From Mugil cephalus (Eukaryota > Chordata > Actinopteri > Mugiliformes > Mugilidae): a stretch of DNA of 64,000 nt. Made by a program: the position numbers and the translations under genes. The stretch lies in assembly GCF_022458985.1 (NCBI RefSeq), contig NC_061785.1, forward strand, positions 1,171,816 to 1,235,815. Direction: 5' to 3'. The notes under the pieces are model-generated. The model was not told the DNA's origin, did no database searches, and worked only from the letters and a program-made list of their open reading frames with translations. This document shows positions 1 through 13,100 of this stretch, piece after piece. Within the stretch, counting starts at the first letter, position 1. The number at the start of each line of letters is the position of its first letter.

Positions 1-1310
1 GATGAGAACATTTGAGTCCATCGGTACGACAGTGTATAGAGGAAGTTTAGACAACGAGTTGGAAATATTTTGTGGAAAACAAAGTAAAATGTAAATTTAT
101 ATTTTGACAATAATGTTGTGAATTTATCTTTTTCTAAAGCTAAAGTGCTAAAACATCATATGAGCTTTTAATCCACGTGAAATCAGCTTTGTCTCAAAAA
201 TATTTTTAGTTTTCTCGTAAATGTACGTTTTTATCTTCCAAATCTTTAAATCTAAGTCAATATTTTGTAAAGTCATGATTTATGTGGATACGTTTTTATA
301 CCTTTTTCCTCGTTGTGAGTCGGACAGAAAAGATCACAACCTTTTATTTAATATCATATAATATAAATTTATGGTTTTCTTGTAAATTTTTATTCTCACA
401 ATGTTTTTTGCAAAAGATTTCTCATAAATATACATTTTATGAGATAAATTAAATCTATGTGTTTTTTTTATTATTATTTAAATCTTTAAACGTCCGGTGT
501 GATATTTGTCGTGTCTTTAATATCCACACTCACCACTAGGTGTCACTACAGCGTTCACACTGGTCCTTTAAAGGATAGTTTCATAATTTATTCTCAGACG
601 AACTCTTTCTAGCAGGTTTATGACTTAAAATATTTGACTTTATTTATAAAGAATTTATGACTCTATTCTGAAAATGTTGAATTTAATTCAACTTTCAAAG
701 ATGTTTTTCTTCCAAATATTAAATCTTTCTCAAAGAACAGCAGCTGTTTTCCTGAAATAACTTTCAGCATGTTTTATTTACGATGACATTATCACGTCAT
801 CTTCTTCCTAACAGTGATCGGATGATACTCCGTCGTACTTTAGAAAAAAAACCACCTGCTCTGATTTTATCACAGACTGAAGAAGAAGAAGAAGAAAAGT
901 CCTTGATTCTGGTTCTTGTTGATGTGTAACAGTTGGAGGAATCTTCCTGTAACGCGTCTTTAACGGACGCTACGTTGTGCAGCTTCTTCCTCAGGATGTT
1001 TTCTATAAATGAAACAGAGCTGCTCATAAACACACTTTATATTTGCACAACAAATTCAACGTAGGACTCCTCCTCCTCCTCCATCTTCTTCTCTTTCTTC
1101 TTCTTCACATCGTAACCAAACCGTCTCCAGACACAAACAGACTTCGGTGTTTTTGTACAATATTTGTACATGTCAGTGTGTAAATATGCCTGTTATATAT
1201 GATGGTGATGATGATGAAGAGCCCGTGTCACAGTCACTGAACAGGAAGTTCTGTTTTACACCGTTTCTCATCTGAAGACACTTTCACAATAAAGTTTCTC
1301 TTTCTTCCTG
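1..1310 (+). other. Probable 3' UTR end of an upstream gene
   Basis: AT-rich DNA with no coding exon that I can support on either strand. It ends with an AATAAA at 1288-1293 followed by a T/GT-rich stretch, the usual layout of a vertebrate cleavage and polyadenylation site, so this is most simply the last exon of a plus-strand gene whose coding part lies left of the window. The only long minus-strand frame (797-1033) has no family resemblance. The assignment is inference. Confidence 0.35.
1288..1293 (+). terminator. Poly(A) signal AATAAA, upstream gene
   Basis: Canonical AATAAA hexamer with a T/GT-rich downstream element within about 30 nt. It is read on the plus strand and would end the transcript covering the left edge. 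Confidence 0.4.
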
Positions 1311-1319
1311 CGACGTTGT

Positions 1320-2450
1320 TGTTTCATATCAAATATTAAACAGTTACTTCTATTATAGGACGCACTATATTATTAAGAATTATATATATATATAACTATA
1401 TATATGATGAGACATAAGATATGGAGACGAGACTAGATGGATACGATATATATGGTTGAATTTATTTAAAATTTCATTTATGTAATTTTTTTTTTTTTAA
1501 CATATTTAGTCGTGTTCTCAATTTTTTTAGATAGTTTATTTATTCCAAACTAAGGAATGTCGCGTCCAGCAGGGGGCGGGGTCACGACATTTTGTTAAAA
1601 CAGACGAAGAAGAAGAAGAAGAAGAAGGAGGAGGAGGAGTTTGTTTTGTTAGCTGTTAGCCTGTTAGCTTGTCTAAATCCTGGACGAATCTGCGGATTTT
1701 TGAGTTTTTGGAGCAAACGTGACACTTCTTCTGCCTTCACGCTTCAGTCCGGACACAAACACGGTAACAATAAAACCCGCCACGACCGCGTTATGTCCCC
1801 GTTACAAAACAAACGCGTTACAATTAACCAGGAATGTTTGTGGGCAGCGGAGGTCGGCGCGTCTAGAAATTTCGATCCAAGTATCGATACCAAGGCTGGT
1901 ATCTATAGTGATCGATACCAACGTCAACAGATCGATATTTACGTCTCCGTTTCTCTCTAATGCAAAGTCGCAATAAAACAACAGCGAGTTGTAGCTACAG
2001 CGGTAACACAACAAAACGCGTAGAAACGTACGAAAACTCATGGAAATGAAAACACGGAGCTCATAGAGGCCTTTCAGTTTGACAGAATATCCGATATCAA
2101 CACAGAAGAAGTGCAAACAAGGGGAGACGGCGTCTTATTTTTGTTTTGTATCGTAAACACACTTGAAAAAAAAAAAACATTTGTCGCGACCGTAGTGAGG
2201 ATTAAGTCGTATAAAATGAGATGAGATGAGATGACACTGAACTCACTGCCTGAAAAAGAGTTTAGTTTTCATGTGATAATTTTGTTTCTGGACAAACACT
2301 TTTATCATGATGAAGTATTTTCTATGTACTTTTAAACTTTTCCCACATTTTGAACTGGATTCTAAATTCTCAATAATCAAAAAGGAAAATCACACAAACA
2401 CTTAAAAAATATGAAAATCCGTTTAGATTCAGATGATGCTTCACCTTAAT
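1320..2450. other. Noncoding spacer upstream of P4HA1
   Basis: No supported coding sequence. It holds short AT runs, a GAA/GAG triplet tract at about 1605-1637 and scattered TATCGAT / GGTATCG words at about 1865-1935 and 2458-2530 that look like remnants of a fish dispersed repeat. The P4HA1 transcription start is probably in or just right of this interval, but no TATA box or CpG-rich core is obvious. Confidence 0.4.
1566..1579 (+). promoter_or_regulatory. CTCF-like core motif
   Basis: The 14-mer matches the vertebrate CTCF core consensus CCASYAGRKGGCRS at every position. It lies between the putative 3' end of the upstream gene and P4HA1, a plausible boundary position. Occupancy cannot be judged from sequence. 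Confidence 0.4.
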
Positions 2451-2577
2451 TATTTAGAAAGTATCGATGTCGGTATCGGCGGTACTGGTCCTGTGTTTAC
2501 TTGGTATCGGACAGAAATCCGCGGTATCGCGCACAACCACCGGACACTAAAAACCGTTGCACCGTGTTCGTGGACAG
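2440..2577 (+). other. p4ha1: Candidate P4HA1 5' UTR exon end
   Basis: A strong donor (CAG then GTGAGT) ends at 2577. A matching acceptor lies at 2710-2711, one base before the P4HA1 start codon exon. This would be a 134-nt first intron and a noncoding first exon, as in other vertebrate P4HA1 genes. The 5' limit is unknown. Confidence 0.4.
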
Positions 2578-2712
2578 GTGAGTCCTCCGGTGGTTTAATG
2601 CAGGTAAATCATGAATGAGACGTTAAAACGTCTGAACTCTGGAGGAAAACGGAGACTTTTTAAAGAAGCTCACGTTTGTTTGTTTGTTTGTGTGTGTGTT
2701 TGTTTGTTCAGG

Positions 2713-4083
2713 ATGGAGGCGTCTCACTGGTTCCTGCTCCATCTCCTCTTCTTCACCTCCTGCTCCGCCCACAATGACTTCTTCACCTCCATCGGTGCGT
2801 GAGTCCTTCGCTTCTGTGTGAGGACAAACCCAGGCGTCCCTAATAACGTGTCTCCGTCTCTGTGTCCGTCTCAGGTCAGATGACCGACCTCCTGTTCGTG
2901 GAGAGGGACCTGGTGTCCTCCCTGAAGACCTACATCCGGGCGGAGGAGGACAAACTGGAGCAGATCAAGAAGTAACACGTCCATTCATTCATTCATTCAT
3001 TCGTTCGTCGATGTCGTCGTTGCATGTCCCGGTCCAGGTGTCTGTCTATAGGCCCCGTTTGGGACCGGTCAGCCTTCGTGTAAGTGAGGAGTGGACGGAG
3101 CTGGAGAGTCTGGTCCTCAGAGACGTGTCTGACGGTATCAGAGAGGACGGAGCGTCCCTAATAAATGTCTCTGCATGTCTGTCTCCTACCAAACCTCACC
3201 ACACTGGTGACTAGTTCTTCTTCTGTGGTGTCTCAGCGTTCATCTCCAACCTGACCGTGCAGAGGCAGCGCTTCCCCAACGACGACGACCAGATCGGAGC
3301 CGCCAGAGCTCTGATGAGGCTGCAGGACACGTATCAGGACGGACCATGGAGACGCGTCCCAACACAATGTTCCCGGGACGACTGTCAGGTTACACAACAC
3401 ACACACACTACATCTACACAACACACTCACCACAACACATACACAAGCAGCGCAACACAACACACATACCAATCGGACCTGCCAGGACGCTGAAGGTCAA
3501 CACACACACACGACACATTACACAACGACTACATACACAACCACTCACACCACATGCAGACACGCAAGGTCACACAACCACACAACACAACACACAACAC
3601 AACACACACAACACAACACAACATACACACACACACAATGTCCACGGGACGACTGCAAGGTTACACAACACACACACACAACACAACAACACACACAACA
3701 CACACAACACAACACACACAACACAACACAACACAACACACACACACAACACACACAACACAACACACCGACACCATGTCCACGGGACGACTGCAAGGTC
3801 ACACAACACACACACACAACACAACACAACCCAACACACACAACACACAACACAACATACACAACACACACACAACACACAACACAACACAACACAACAC
3901 ACCGACACCATGTCCACGGGACGACTGCAAGGTTACACAACACACACACAACTCACACACAACACACACACACACAACACAACACAACACACACACACAA
4001 CACACAACACAACACACAACACAACACAACACACACAACACAACACAACACACAACACACACACAACACACAACACAACACAC

Positions 4084-4120
<37 letters not shown>

Positions 4121-7100
4121 ATTAGTAACACATCATGTTTTATTTTCCTCATTAAACCTGTGACACTAGAGGATTGTGGGAAATGTTGGACATAATTTTG
4201 TCTTTCTTAATATTTACTAGTCTCTCGTCATCTTCTTCTTCTTCGTCGCTCGTATTTACGAGGCTCTTATTTTGTAGACATTAACAAACACACCACTTCC
4301 TGTTGTTTGGCCTGACTTCCTGTCTGTTCTTTATTTATTTGATTTATTTGATTTATTTGACGTTGTTCCAGGCGCGTCGGCGGCCGCCGGCCTGACGGTG
4401 GACGACTGCTACGACCTGGGGAAGGTGGCGTATTCGGAGGCCGACTACTACCACACGGAGCTGTGGATGGTCCAGGCCCTGAAGCAGCTGGACCGCGGGG
4501 ACGCGTCCCGCAGCGTGGACGCCGTCACCGTCCTGGACTACCTCAGCTTCTCCGTCTACCAGCAGGGGGCGCTGCAGCGAGCGCTCGCCTTCACCAAGAG
4601 GCTCCTGGAGCTCGGTCAGTGGCTCAAACACGATGCTAACGCTGTTACAATCAAACCATTAACGGACAAAAGAGTCGTCTCCAGAAAAACCTCAAAAATA
4701 TCACATGTTAATATATTAAAATGAATATTTAATCCACTTCAGTCCTAATAAATAAAACCAAAAGTTTGATTAGTTCTGACTTTTAACCTTTAATATCTCA
4801 GTGTTGTGATGACATCGTCAATAAATGTTTCTGTAAAGGAACAAATATTTTCAATGATCTAAATTCAAAGTGGATTTTTTGGGGTTTTATTGGAGCCTTG
4901 AACATGTCAATGATTAGTAGCAACATTGATTTACATGGATTTTTTAATTTATTTATTTATTTTTTTGTGTTGTCAGATTTTTAAAATTTGTGTCCTCTTC
5001 AAAAACTGCCTAAAATATCACGTTAGTAATAATTTCTACTTTTTATTTTCATCCTTAATCTTTTAATCCACTTCAGTCCTAATAAATAAAACCAAAAGTT
5101 TGATTAGTTCTGACTTTTAACCTTTAATATCTCAGTGTTGTGATGACATTGCAGTTTCTTTGTTAAAAAAAACACAGAAATATTAGAAAAATTTTCACTC
5201 ATTTTAATTCTTGGGGGGATTATTATTATGTTTTTTCTACTTTTTAAGTTTTCTACCTGAATCTTTTGAGTCACTTCAGTCGTAATCATTGACATGTCCA
5301 AGGCTCTAATTAGCTTTGCAGTGGATTAAAGGATTTATGTAACAAACTAATGTTCACAGATGCTAATTTGAGTTTTTGAAGAAGACACTTTTGTCCCTTA
5401 ATGGTAACGATGTGATTTATTCAGGTCACACTGTGTAAAAATGGAGCATTATGTGCTTTGAGTTTGAAATATCATTTGAAAAAACCTCAATAATCAAAAG
5501 TAATAAACTGTCACCAGGACGTTAAAGTCGTTGTTCTGCCCAGACAGACCCGAGTCACCAGAGAGCCAGCGGGAACCTGAAGTACTTCGAGTACCAGCTG
5601 GCCAAGCAGAGGAAGGCGGAGGACGGGGGGGAGGCCGGGGGGGAGGCCGGGGGGGAGGACGGGGGGGAGGACGGGGGGAGGCAGAAGAGGGAGAACAAGG
5701 GTCGACCTGACGATTACCTGCCGGAGAGGAGGAAGTACGAGCAGCTGTGTCGGGGCGAAGGCATCAAGCTGGTGAGAAGTTATTTGAATATGTGACTGGT
5801 CTCAGTTAGCGTTAGCATTAGCATTAGCTACCAAACTAATAAAAACACTAACATCCACTAATTAACTAATTATGAAAGGATAACACTGAGTGAGTCAAAG
5901 ATGGCCGCCCGCCTCGCTCTCATCCTCCCCGTCCTCCCGCTCAGACTCCTCGCAGGCGGAGCCGCCTCTTCTGCCGTTACCACGACAACGGCCGCCACCC
6001 GAGGTTCGTGATTGGCCCCGTGAAGGAGGAGGACGAGTGGGACCGGCCGCGCATCGTCCGCTATCACGACATCGTGTCGGAGAAGGAGATGGAGAAGGTG
6101 AAGGAGCTGGCCAAGCCCAGGGTGAGTCTCCTTCTATTCACCCGACACGTTTCCGGTTTCCTCCTCTAACGCCTGAACGACCTGAATACAGGACGAACGT
6201 CCCATCATGCACCTGGTTCCACTTTTATCTGTTTAAATTTAGTGCAGCAAAGTTAAGGTTTAAGTTTTCAGTCATATGAGTTTTGGCTGCGGAAGTTTGT
6301 GGCGTCTCCTCTGAATGCTACGCTAACGTTAGCCATAGACGTCACCTGATGTGGATTAAACGTCTCTGATTGGTTGGAGGAGGATCCAGGTGATGCAGAG
6401 AAATGAATTCTGAGGAGTCGTCCTGTGTTTAGATCAGTGCACGAATCCACCAGAGGCCAGTAGACGTTAGTCGATGTTAATAGATTTTAAATGTAAGTAG
6501 ATGTTAATTAAGTCCAGTAGAGGCCGCTATAGTCCAGTAAAGTCCAGGAAAGTCCAGTAAAGTCCAGTAGAGGCCGCTATAGTCCAGTAGAGTCCAGTAA
6601 AGTCCAGTAAAGTCCAGTAGAGGCCACTATAGTCCAGTAAAGTCCAGTAGAGTCCAGTAAAGTCCAGTAGAGGCCGCTATAGTCGAGTAAAGTCCAGTAG
6701 AGTCCAGTAGGGGGCCGCTATAGTCCAGTAGAGTCCAGTAGAGTCCAGTAGAGTCCAGTAAAGTCCAGTAGAGTCGAGTAGAGTCCAGTAGAGTCCAGTA
6801 GAGTCCAGTAGAGTCGAGTAGAGTCGAGTAGAATCCAGTAGAGTCCAGTAGAGTCCAGTAGGGGGCCGCTATAGTCCAGTAGAGTCCAGTAGAGTCCAGT
6901 AGAGTCCAGTAAAGTCCAGTAGAGTCCAGTAGAGTCCAGTAGAGTCGAGTAGAGTCGAGTAGAGTCGAGTAGAGTCCAGTAGACTCCAGTAGAGTCGAGT
7001 AGAGTCCAGTAGAGTCGAGTAGAGTCCAGTAGAGTCCAGTAGAGTCCAGTAGAGTCGAGTAGAGTCGAGTAGAATCCAGTTGAGTCCAGTAGAGTCCAGA

Positions 7101-10100
7101 AGGGGGCCGCTATAGTCCAGTAGAGTCCAGTAGAGTCCAGTAGAGTCCAGTAAAGTCCAGTAGAGTCCAGTAGAGTCGAGTAGAGTCCAGTAGAGTCGAG
7201 TAGAGTCGAGTAGAGTAGAGTAGAGTAGAGTAGAGTCCAGTAAAGTCCAGTAGAGTCGAGTAGAGTAGAGTAGAGTAGAGTAGAGTCCAGTAAAGTCCAG
7301 TAAAGTCCAGTAAAGTCCAGTAGAGTCCAGTAGAGTCCAGTAAAGTCCAGTAGAGTCCAGTAGAGTCCAGTAAAGTCCAGTAGGGTCCAGTAAAGTCCAG
7401 TAGAGTCCAGTAGAGTCCAGTAGAGTCCAGTAGAGTCAGCTCCCTGTAACTTTCGGCCGATTGGCTCCACAGCTGCGTCGAGCCACCATCTCTAACCCCG
7501 TCACCGGAGTTCTGGAGACGGCCCACTACCGCATCAGTAAGAGGTAAGAGCCCCGGCCGGAGGCGGGGGAGGCGGGGGAGTCGGGGGGAGTCGGGGGGAG
7601 TCGGGGGGAGTCGTGGACCCGGCACCCTGTCCTCCCCCCTCTCAGTCGGCCGATGTCCTGGCAAGAGCTGGAAATTCATCCATATAAACACGTTGTAATG
7701 AATGAAGGGGCCACACACCAGGGGGCGCTGCAGGCTAACGTCATGGAACAAAAACTAAAAGGACAAAATAAATAATGATGGTGATAATAACAATAATAGT
7801 AACAGCAATGAAGTGATAATGGGCAGTAATGATCACGCTGATCTTAATAATAATAATAATGATAATATTTAATCCGTCCCTTCGGATTCTGGTGAAAGAT
7901 TCAGTTTGAGTTCGGTCTCTTGCCAAGAATGAAGCTGCTGCTGTTTCTCTCCAGAGAAGAAGAGTTTACACCTCGTTATCTCGTTAACGTTGTCGCGGAG
8001 GCGGCAGGAGAATCTTCTTCGTTTAAAGTTTAATTCATGGATGAAGTTCATGTTTTATGGAGGAGAAACCAGAATTAAACGGTTTAATATGAACAGTCCT
8101 GGTCTGAATCTGGTTTCCAGGAGCGTTCACACCTGGACTCAGACCAGATCAGGATGGATGTGACGTCTAAAGTTTAGGTTGTGAATCTCCTGCTGCCTCC
8201 GTGGCTGCAGCGTCTCTGAGTGGACTAGTGACCGGTCTCTCTCTGTCCTCTGTCCTCTGTCCTCTGTCCTCTCTGTGATGTAATGTGGTTGGGGAAGTAG
8301 CTCAGACGAGCCACGGTTCATGACCCTCAGACAGGCAAACTGACCACGGCCCATTACAGAGTCTCCAAGAGGTAAGAGCTGGACGGCTACGAACCCAGAA
8401 CCAGTTACTGACTGATCCTCTGCCCTGATTCATGACCTCAGACTGTTTAAAAACAGGGCCGACACCTACTGAACTTTAAAGATGGCCGACGCCTGCTAAA
8501 CTTTAAAGATGGCCGACACCTACTGAACTTTAAAGATGGCCGACTCCTACTGAACTTTAAAGATGGCCGACACCTACTGAACTAAACTTTAAAGATGGCC
8601 GACACTTACTAAACTTTAAAGATGGCCGACACTTACTAAACTTTAAAGATGGCCGACACTTACTAAACTTTAAAGATGGCCGACTCCTACTGAACTTTAA
8701 AGATGGCCGACACCTACTGAACTTTAAAGATGGCCGATTATCTGTTAAGTCGCATCCAAATTTACGGACGAACTTTTACGCATCCTCTCTCCTCCATTCT
8801 CTCTCTCTTCTCTTACGTTTTCTGTCACAGTATCATTATTATTATCGTTGACGTTACTGTTATTATTGCCCTAAGACTTCATTATATCATTATATTACCA
8901 TTATTACTACATTATTGTTGTTTTAATTATCATGAGAGAAATGTGATTATCATTGTTATCTCTGATACACGCGCAGACACTGATTACAATCTGTTGTTTG
9001 ATCTGTGTTTGTGACTTTGTGTCTTAATGGAATAAAGAAGAAGGTGAAAAAGAAAAGAAAGAAATCCTAAAGATGGCCGACCCGTCTCCTCTTAAACCTG
9101 AAATATTCCAGCAGCCTCCATCTTCACTTATTGTTTCGTTCTCTGGATTAAAGTTGTGAATAACTGTGTAGCTGTTAGCTTTTACCGTTAGCATTCAGTC
9201 ACTAATCATGACAAACTAGAATAATAACAGACTGATCGGAAAAAATTATTTATTAATTTTTTAACGTAGCTTCTATCTGCTGACATTAAGGGGGCGGAGC
9301 TTATTGAGCTAAACTGCTCCCAACCACCAGGGGGCGGTGCAGATATCTTGGTTCTTTCCTGTCGTAGTATCCGTCTTTATATTCAGAGTTTCCTTCATAC
9401 ATTCATTTAATTTGATCCCATTTCACCATCGTTACCTTTTAAAGTTGATTTATATCTGAACAGGAAGGAGCCGCCTCCATCAATACTTTATTTATTTAAT
9501 AATAAAAATAATAATAATAACCTACATTTACATAAAGCAGAATATTTGTTCAGCTCAGTGTTGATTTAAGGATTAAAAACTTTAAAAAAAAGATTAAAAA
9601 TTAAATATTTTAATCTAATTTCAGCTGTAAAATAAAAACCAAAGAAGAAGAAGTTTCCAGATGTTGGTTAAAATAAATAATTAAATCAATAATAAATATT
9701 TTAAATCAACACACGAATCAGATCCATCTCTCCTCCTCTCTCCTCCTCCTCCTTCCTCCTCCTCCTCTCTCCTCTCTCCTCCTCTCTCCTCTCTCCTCCT
9801 CCTCTCTCCTCCTCCTCTCTCTCCTCTCCTCCTCTCTCCTCTCTCCTCCTCCTCCTCCTCCTCTCTCCTCCTCTCTCCTCTCCTCCTCTCTCTCCTCTCT
9901 CCTCTCTCCTCCTCTCTCTCCTCCTCTCTTCCCTTCCTCCTCCTCCTCCTCTCTCTCCTCCTCCTCTCTCCTCTCTCCTCTCTCTCCTCCTCCTCCTCCT
10001 CTCTCCTCTCTCTCCTCTCTCTCCTCCTCCTCCTCCTCCTCCTCCTCAGTGCTTGGCTCGGAGCTTTTGAACATCCTGTCGTGGACAAGATCAACCAGAG

Positions 10101-13100
10101 GATTGAGGACGTCACTGGCCTGGACGTGTCCACAGCCGAGGACCTGCAGGTAACTACTCACTATAAAACCATATATTATTATGATGTAATACTTTAATAA
10201 TGTAATGTAATATATTATTATAATATAATATATTATTATACTATACTATAATATAACATAATAATATTTTAACATGATGTAATATAATATAATATATTAT
10301 TATAATATAATAATATATTAATATAATATAATGTAATTGGTGCAGGTGGCGAACTACGGCGTGGGAGGTCAGTATGAACCACACTACGACTTTGGGCGGG
10401 TAAATAACTTATTTATTTATTTATTTCTTATGATCAGCAGCTTCAGACGCTCTGATCTGGACGTGAAGGTTCTTTACTTGTTTCCTTTGTTTTCTGTCTT
10501 TTTACAGAAAGATGAACCGGACGCGTTTGAAGAGTTGGGAACCGGGAACAGAATCGCTACCTGGCTGCTCTACGTCAGTGATGCCTGCTGTTCTACACCT
10601 GCATGACCTCATTCACTCACTCACTCACTCATTCATTCATTCATTCACTCATTCACTCATTCATTCACTTTATTCATGCATTCATTCAGTGATCCCTGCT
10701 GTTCTACACCTGCATGACCTCATTCACTCACTCATTTTATTCATTCATTCAGTCATTTTATTCATTCATTCACTTTATTCATGCATTCATTCAGTGATCC
10801 CTGCTGTTCTACACCTGCATGACCTCATTCACTCATTCATTCACTCACTCATTCACTCATTTTATTCACTCATTCATTTTATTCACTCACTCATTCATTC
10901 ATTCATTCATTTATTCATTTTATTCATTCATTCATTCATTTTATTCATTCACTCATTTTATTCATTCATTCACTTTATTCATGCATTCATGCAGTGATGC
11001 CTGCTGTTCTACACCTGCATGACCTCATTCACTCACTCATTCATTTTATTCATTCATTCATTCATTTTATTCATTCATTTTATTCATTCATTCATTTTAT
11101 TCATTCATTCATTCACTCACTCACTCATTTTATTCATTCACTCATTCATTCATTTTATTCATTCACTCATTTTATTCATTCATTCACTTTATTCATGCAT
11201 TCATTCAGTGATGCCTGCTGTTCTACACCTGCATGACCTCATTCACTCATTCACTCATTTTATTCACTCATTCATTCATTCATTCATTCATTCACTAATT
11301 CACTCACTCATTCATTTTATTCATTCATTTTATTCATTCACTCATTCATTCACTCATTCATTTTATTCATTCATTTTATTCATTCATTCACTCATTTTAT
11401 TCATTCATTTTATTCATTCATTCACTCATTCATTCATTTTATTCATTCATTCACTCATCCATTCATTCATTCATTTTATTCATTCATTCACTTTATTCAT
11501 GCATTCATTCAGTGATCCCTGCTGTTCTACACCTGCATGACCTCATTCACTCATTCACTCATTTTATTCACTCATTCATTCATTCATTCATTCATTTTAT
11601 TCATTCATTCATTCATTTTATTCATTCACTCATTCATTCACTCATTCATTCATTTTATTCATTCATTCATTCATTTTATTCATTCATTCACTTTATTCAT
11701 GCATTCATTCAGTGATGCCTGCTGTTCTACACCTGCATGACCTCATTCACTCATTCACTCATTTTATTCACTCATTCATTCATTCATTCATTCACTCATT
11801 CACTCACTCATTCATTCATTCATTGATTTTATTCATTCATTTTATTCATTCACTCATTCATTCACTCATTCATTTTATTCATTCATTTTATTCATTCATT
11901 CACTCATTTTATTCATTCATTTTATTCATTCATTCACTCATCCATTCATTCATTCATTTTATTCATTCATTCACTTTATTCATGCATTCATTCAGTGATC
12001 CCTGCTGTTCTACACCTGCATGACCTCATTCACTCATTCACTCATTTTATTCACTCATTCATTCATTCATTCATTTTATTCATTCATTCATTCATTCATT
12101 TTATTCATTCACTCATTCATTCATTCATTCATTCATTCACTCATTCACTCACTCATTCATTCATTCATTCATTTTATTCATTCATTTTATTCATTCATTT
12201 TATTCATTCACTCATTCATTCACTCATTCATTTTATTCATTCATTTTATTCATTCATTCACTCATTTTATTCATTCATTTTATTCATTCATTCACTCATT
12301 CATTCATTTTATTCATTCATTCATTCATTTTATTCATTCATTCATTCACTCATTCACTCATTTTATTCATTCATTCACTCATTCATTCATTTTATTCATT
12401 CATTCATTTTATTCATTCATTCACTCATTTTATTCATTCATTTTATTCATTCATTCACTCATTCATTAATTTTATTCATTCATTCACTCATTCACTCATT
12501 CATTCACTCATTTTATTCATTCATTCACTCATTCATTCATTTTATTCATTCATTCACTCATTTCATTCATTCATTCACTCATTTTATTCATTCACTCACT
12601 CACTCACTCACTGGTTTTATCCACTTGATGCTGCAGATGAGCGATGTGCAGGCAGGGGGCGCCACAGTCTTCACTGACGTTGGAGCGTCTGTTTGGCCCA
12701 AAAAGGTGAAGAAGTTGAACGTGTCGCTGGTTAAATATTTATTGAGTGAACGATTTTATTTCTTTTATTTCTTCAGTTCTTTGTAATTTCATTTTTATTA
12801 ATACTTGAATATTTTTACAGTTATTTGAAATAACTGAAGGATGATTAACTATGTTCAAATTGAATTAATTAATACATTTATATCAAAATTGACGTATTAT
12901 TTGTCTATTATAACAACAATAATAAAATAACATTATGATAATAATACAGATATAATAATTATTATTATTAATGATGAAATAAAAATAAAAATAATTAGAA
13001 TAATTCATTTTTAAAATAGTTTTATATTTTTAGGATGATGAACTATGTTCAAATCTAATGAATTAATGTTAAAACAAATTGTCTTATTATTTATTGATAT

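Noticed and set aside
1592-2116. Overlapping frames of 85-122 residues on both strands
   Set aside because: Low-complexity Lys/Glu start, no domain, and repeat-like TATCGAT words; more likely promoter-side noncoding DNA.
3346-4195. Long His/Thr-rich and Cys/Val-rich open frames on both strands
   Set aside because: They arise only from the ACAC repeat; there is no start context, no family similarity, and the region is a P4HA1 intron.
6718-7751. 250- and 213-residue minus-strand frames with repeated GLYWTLLDST
   Set aside because: Product of the 10-bp minisatellite read every 30 bases; no non-repeat domain.
9681-10161. Arg/Glu-rich minus-strand frames of about 150 residues
   Set aside because: Reverse reading of the CTCCT tract at a P4HA1 splice acceptor.
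10512-12786. Several Ser/Ile/His/Phe-rich frames up to 263 residues
   Set aside because: CATT tetranucleotide array inside a P4HA1 intron; the open frames only extend known exons into the repeat.
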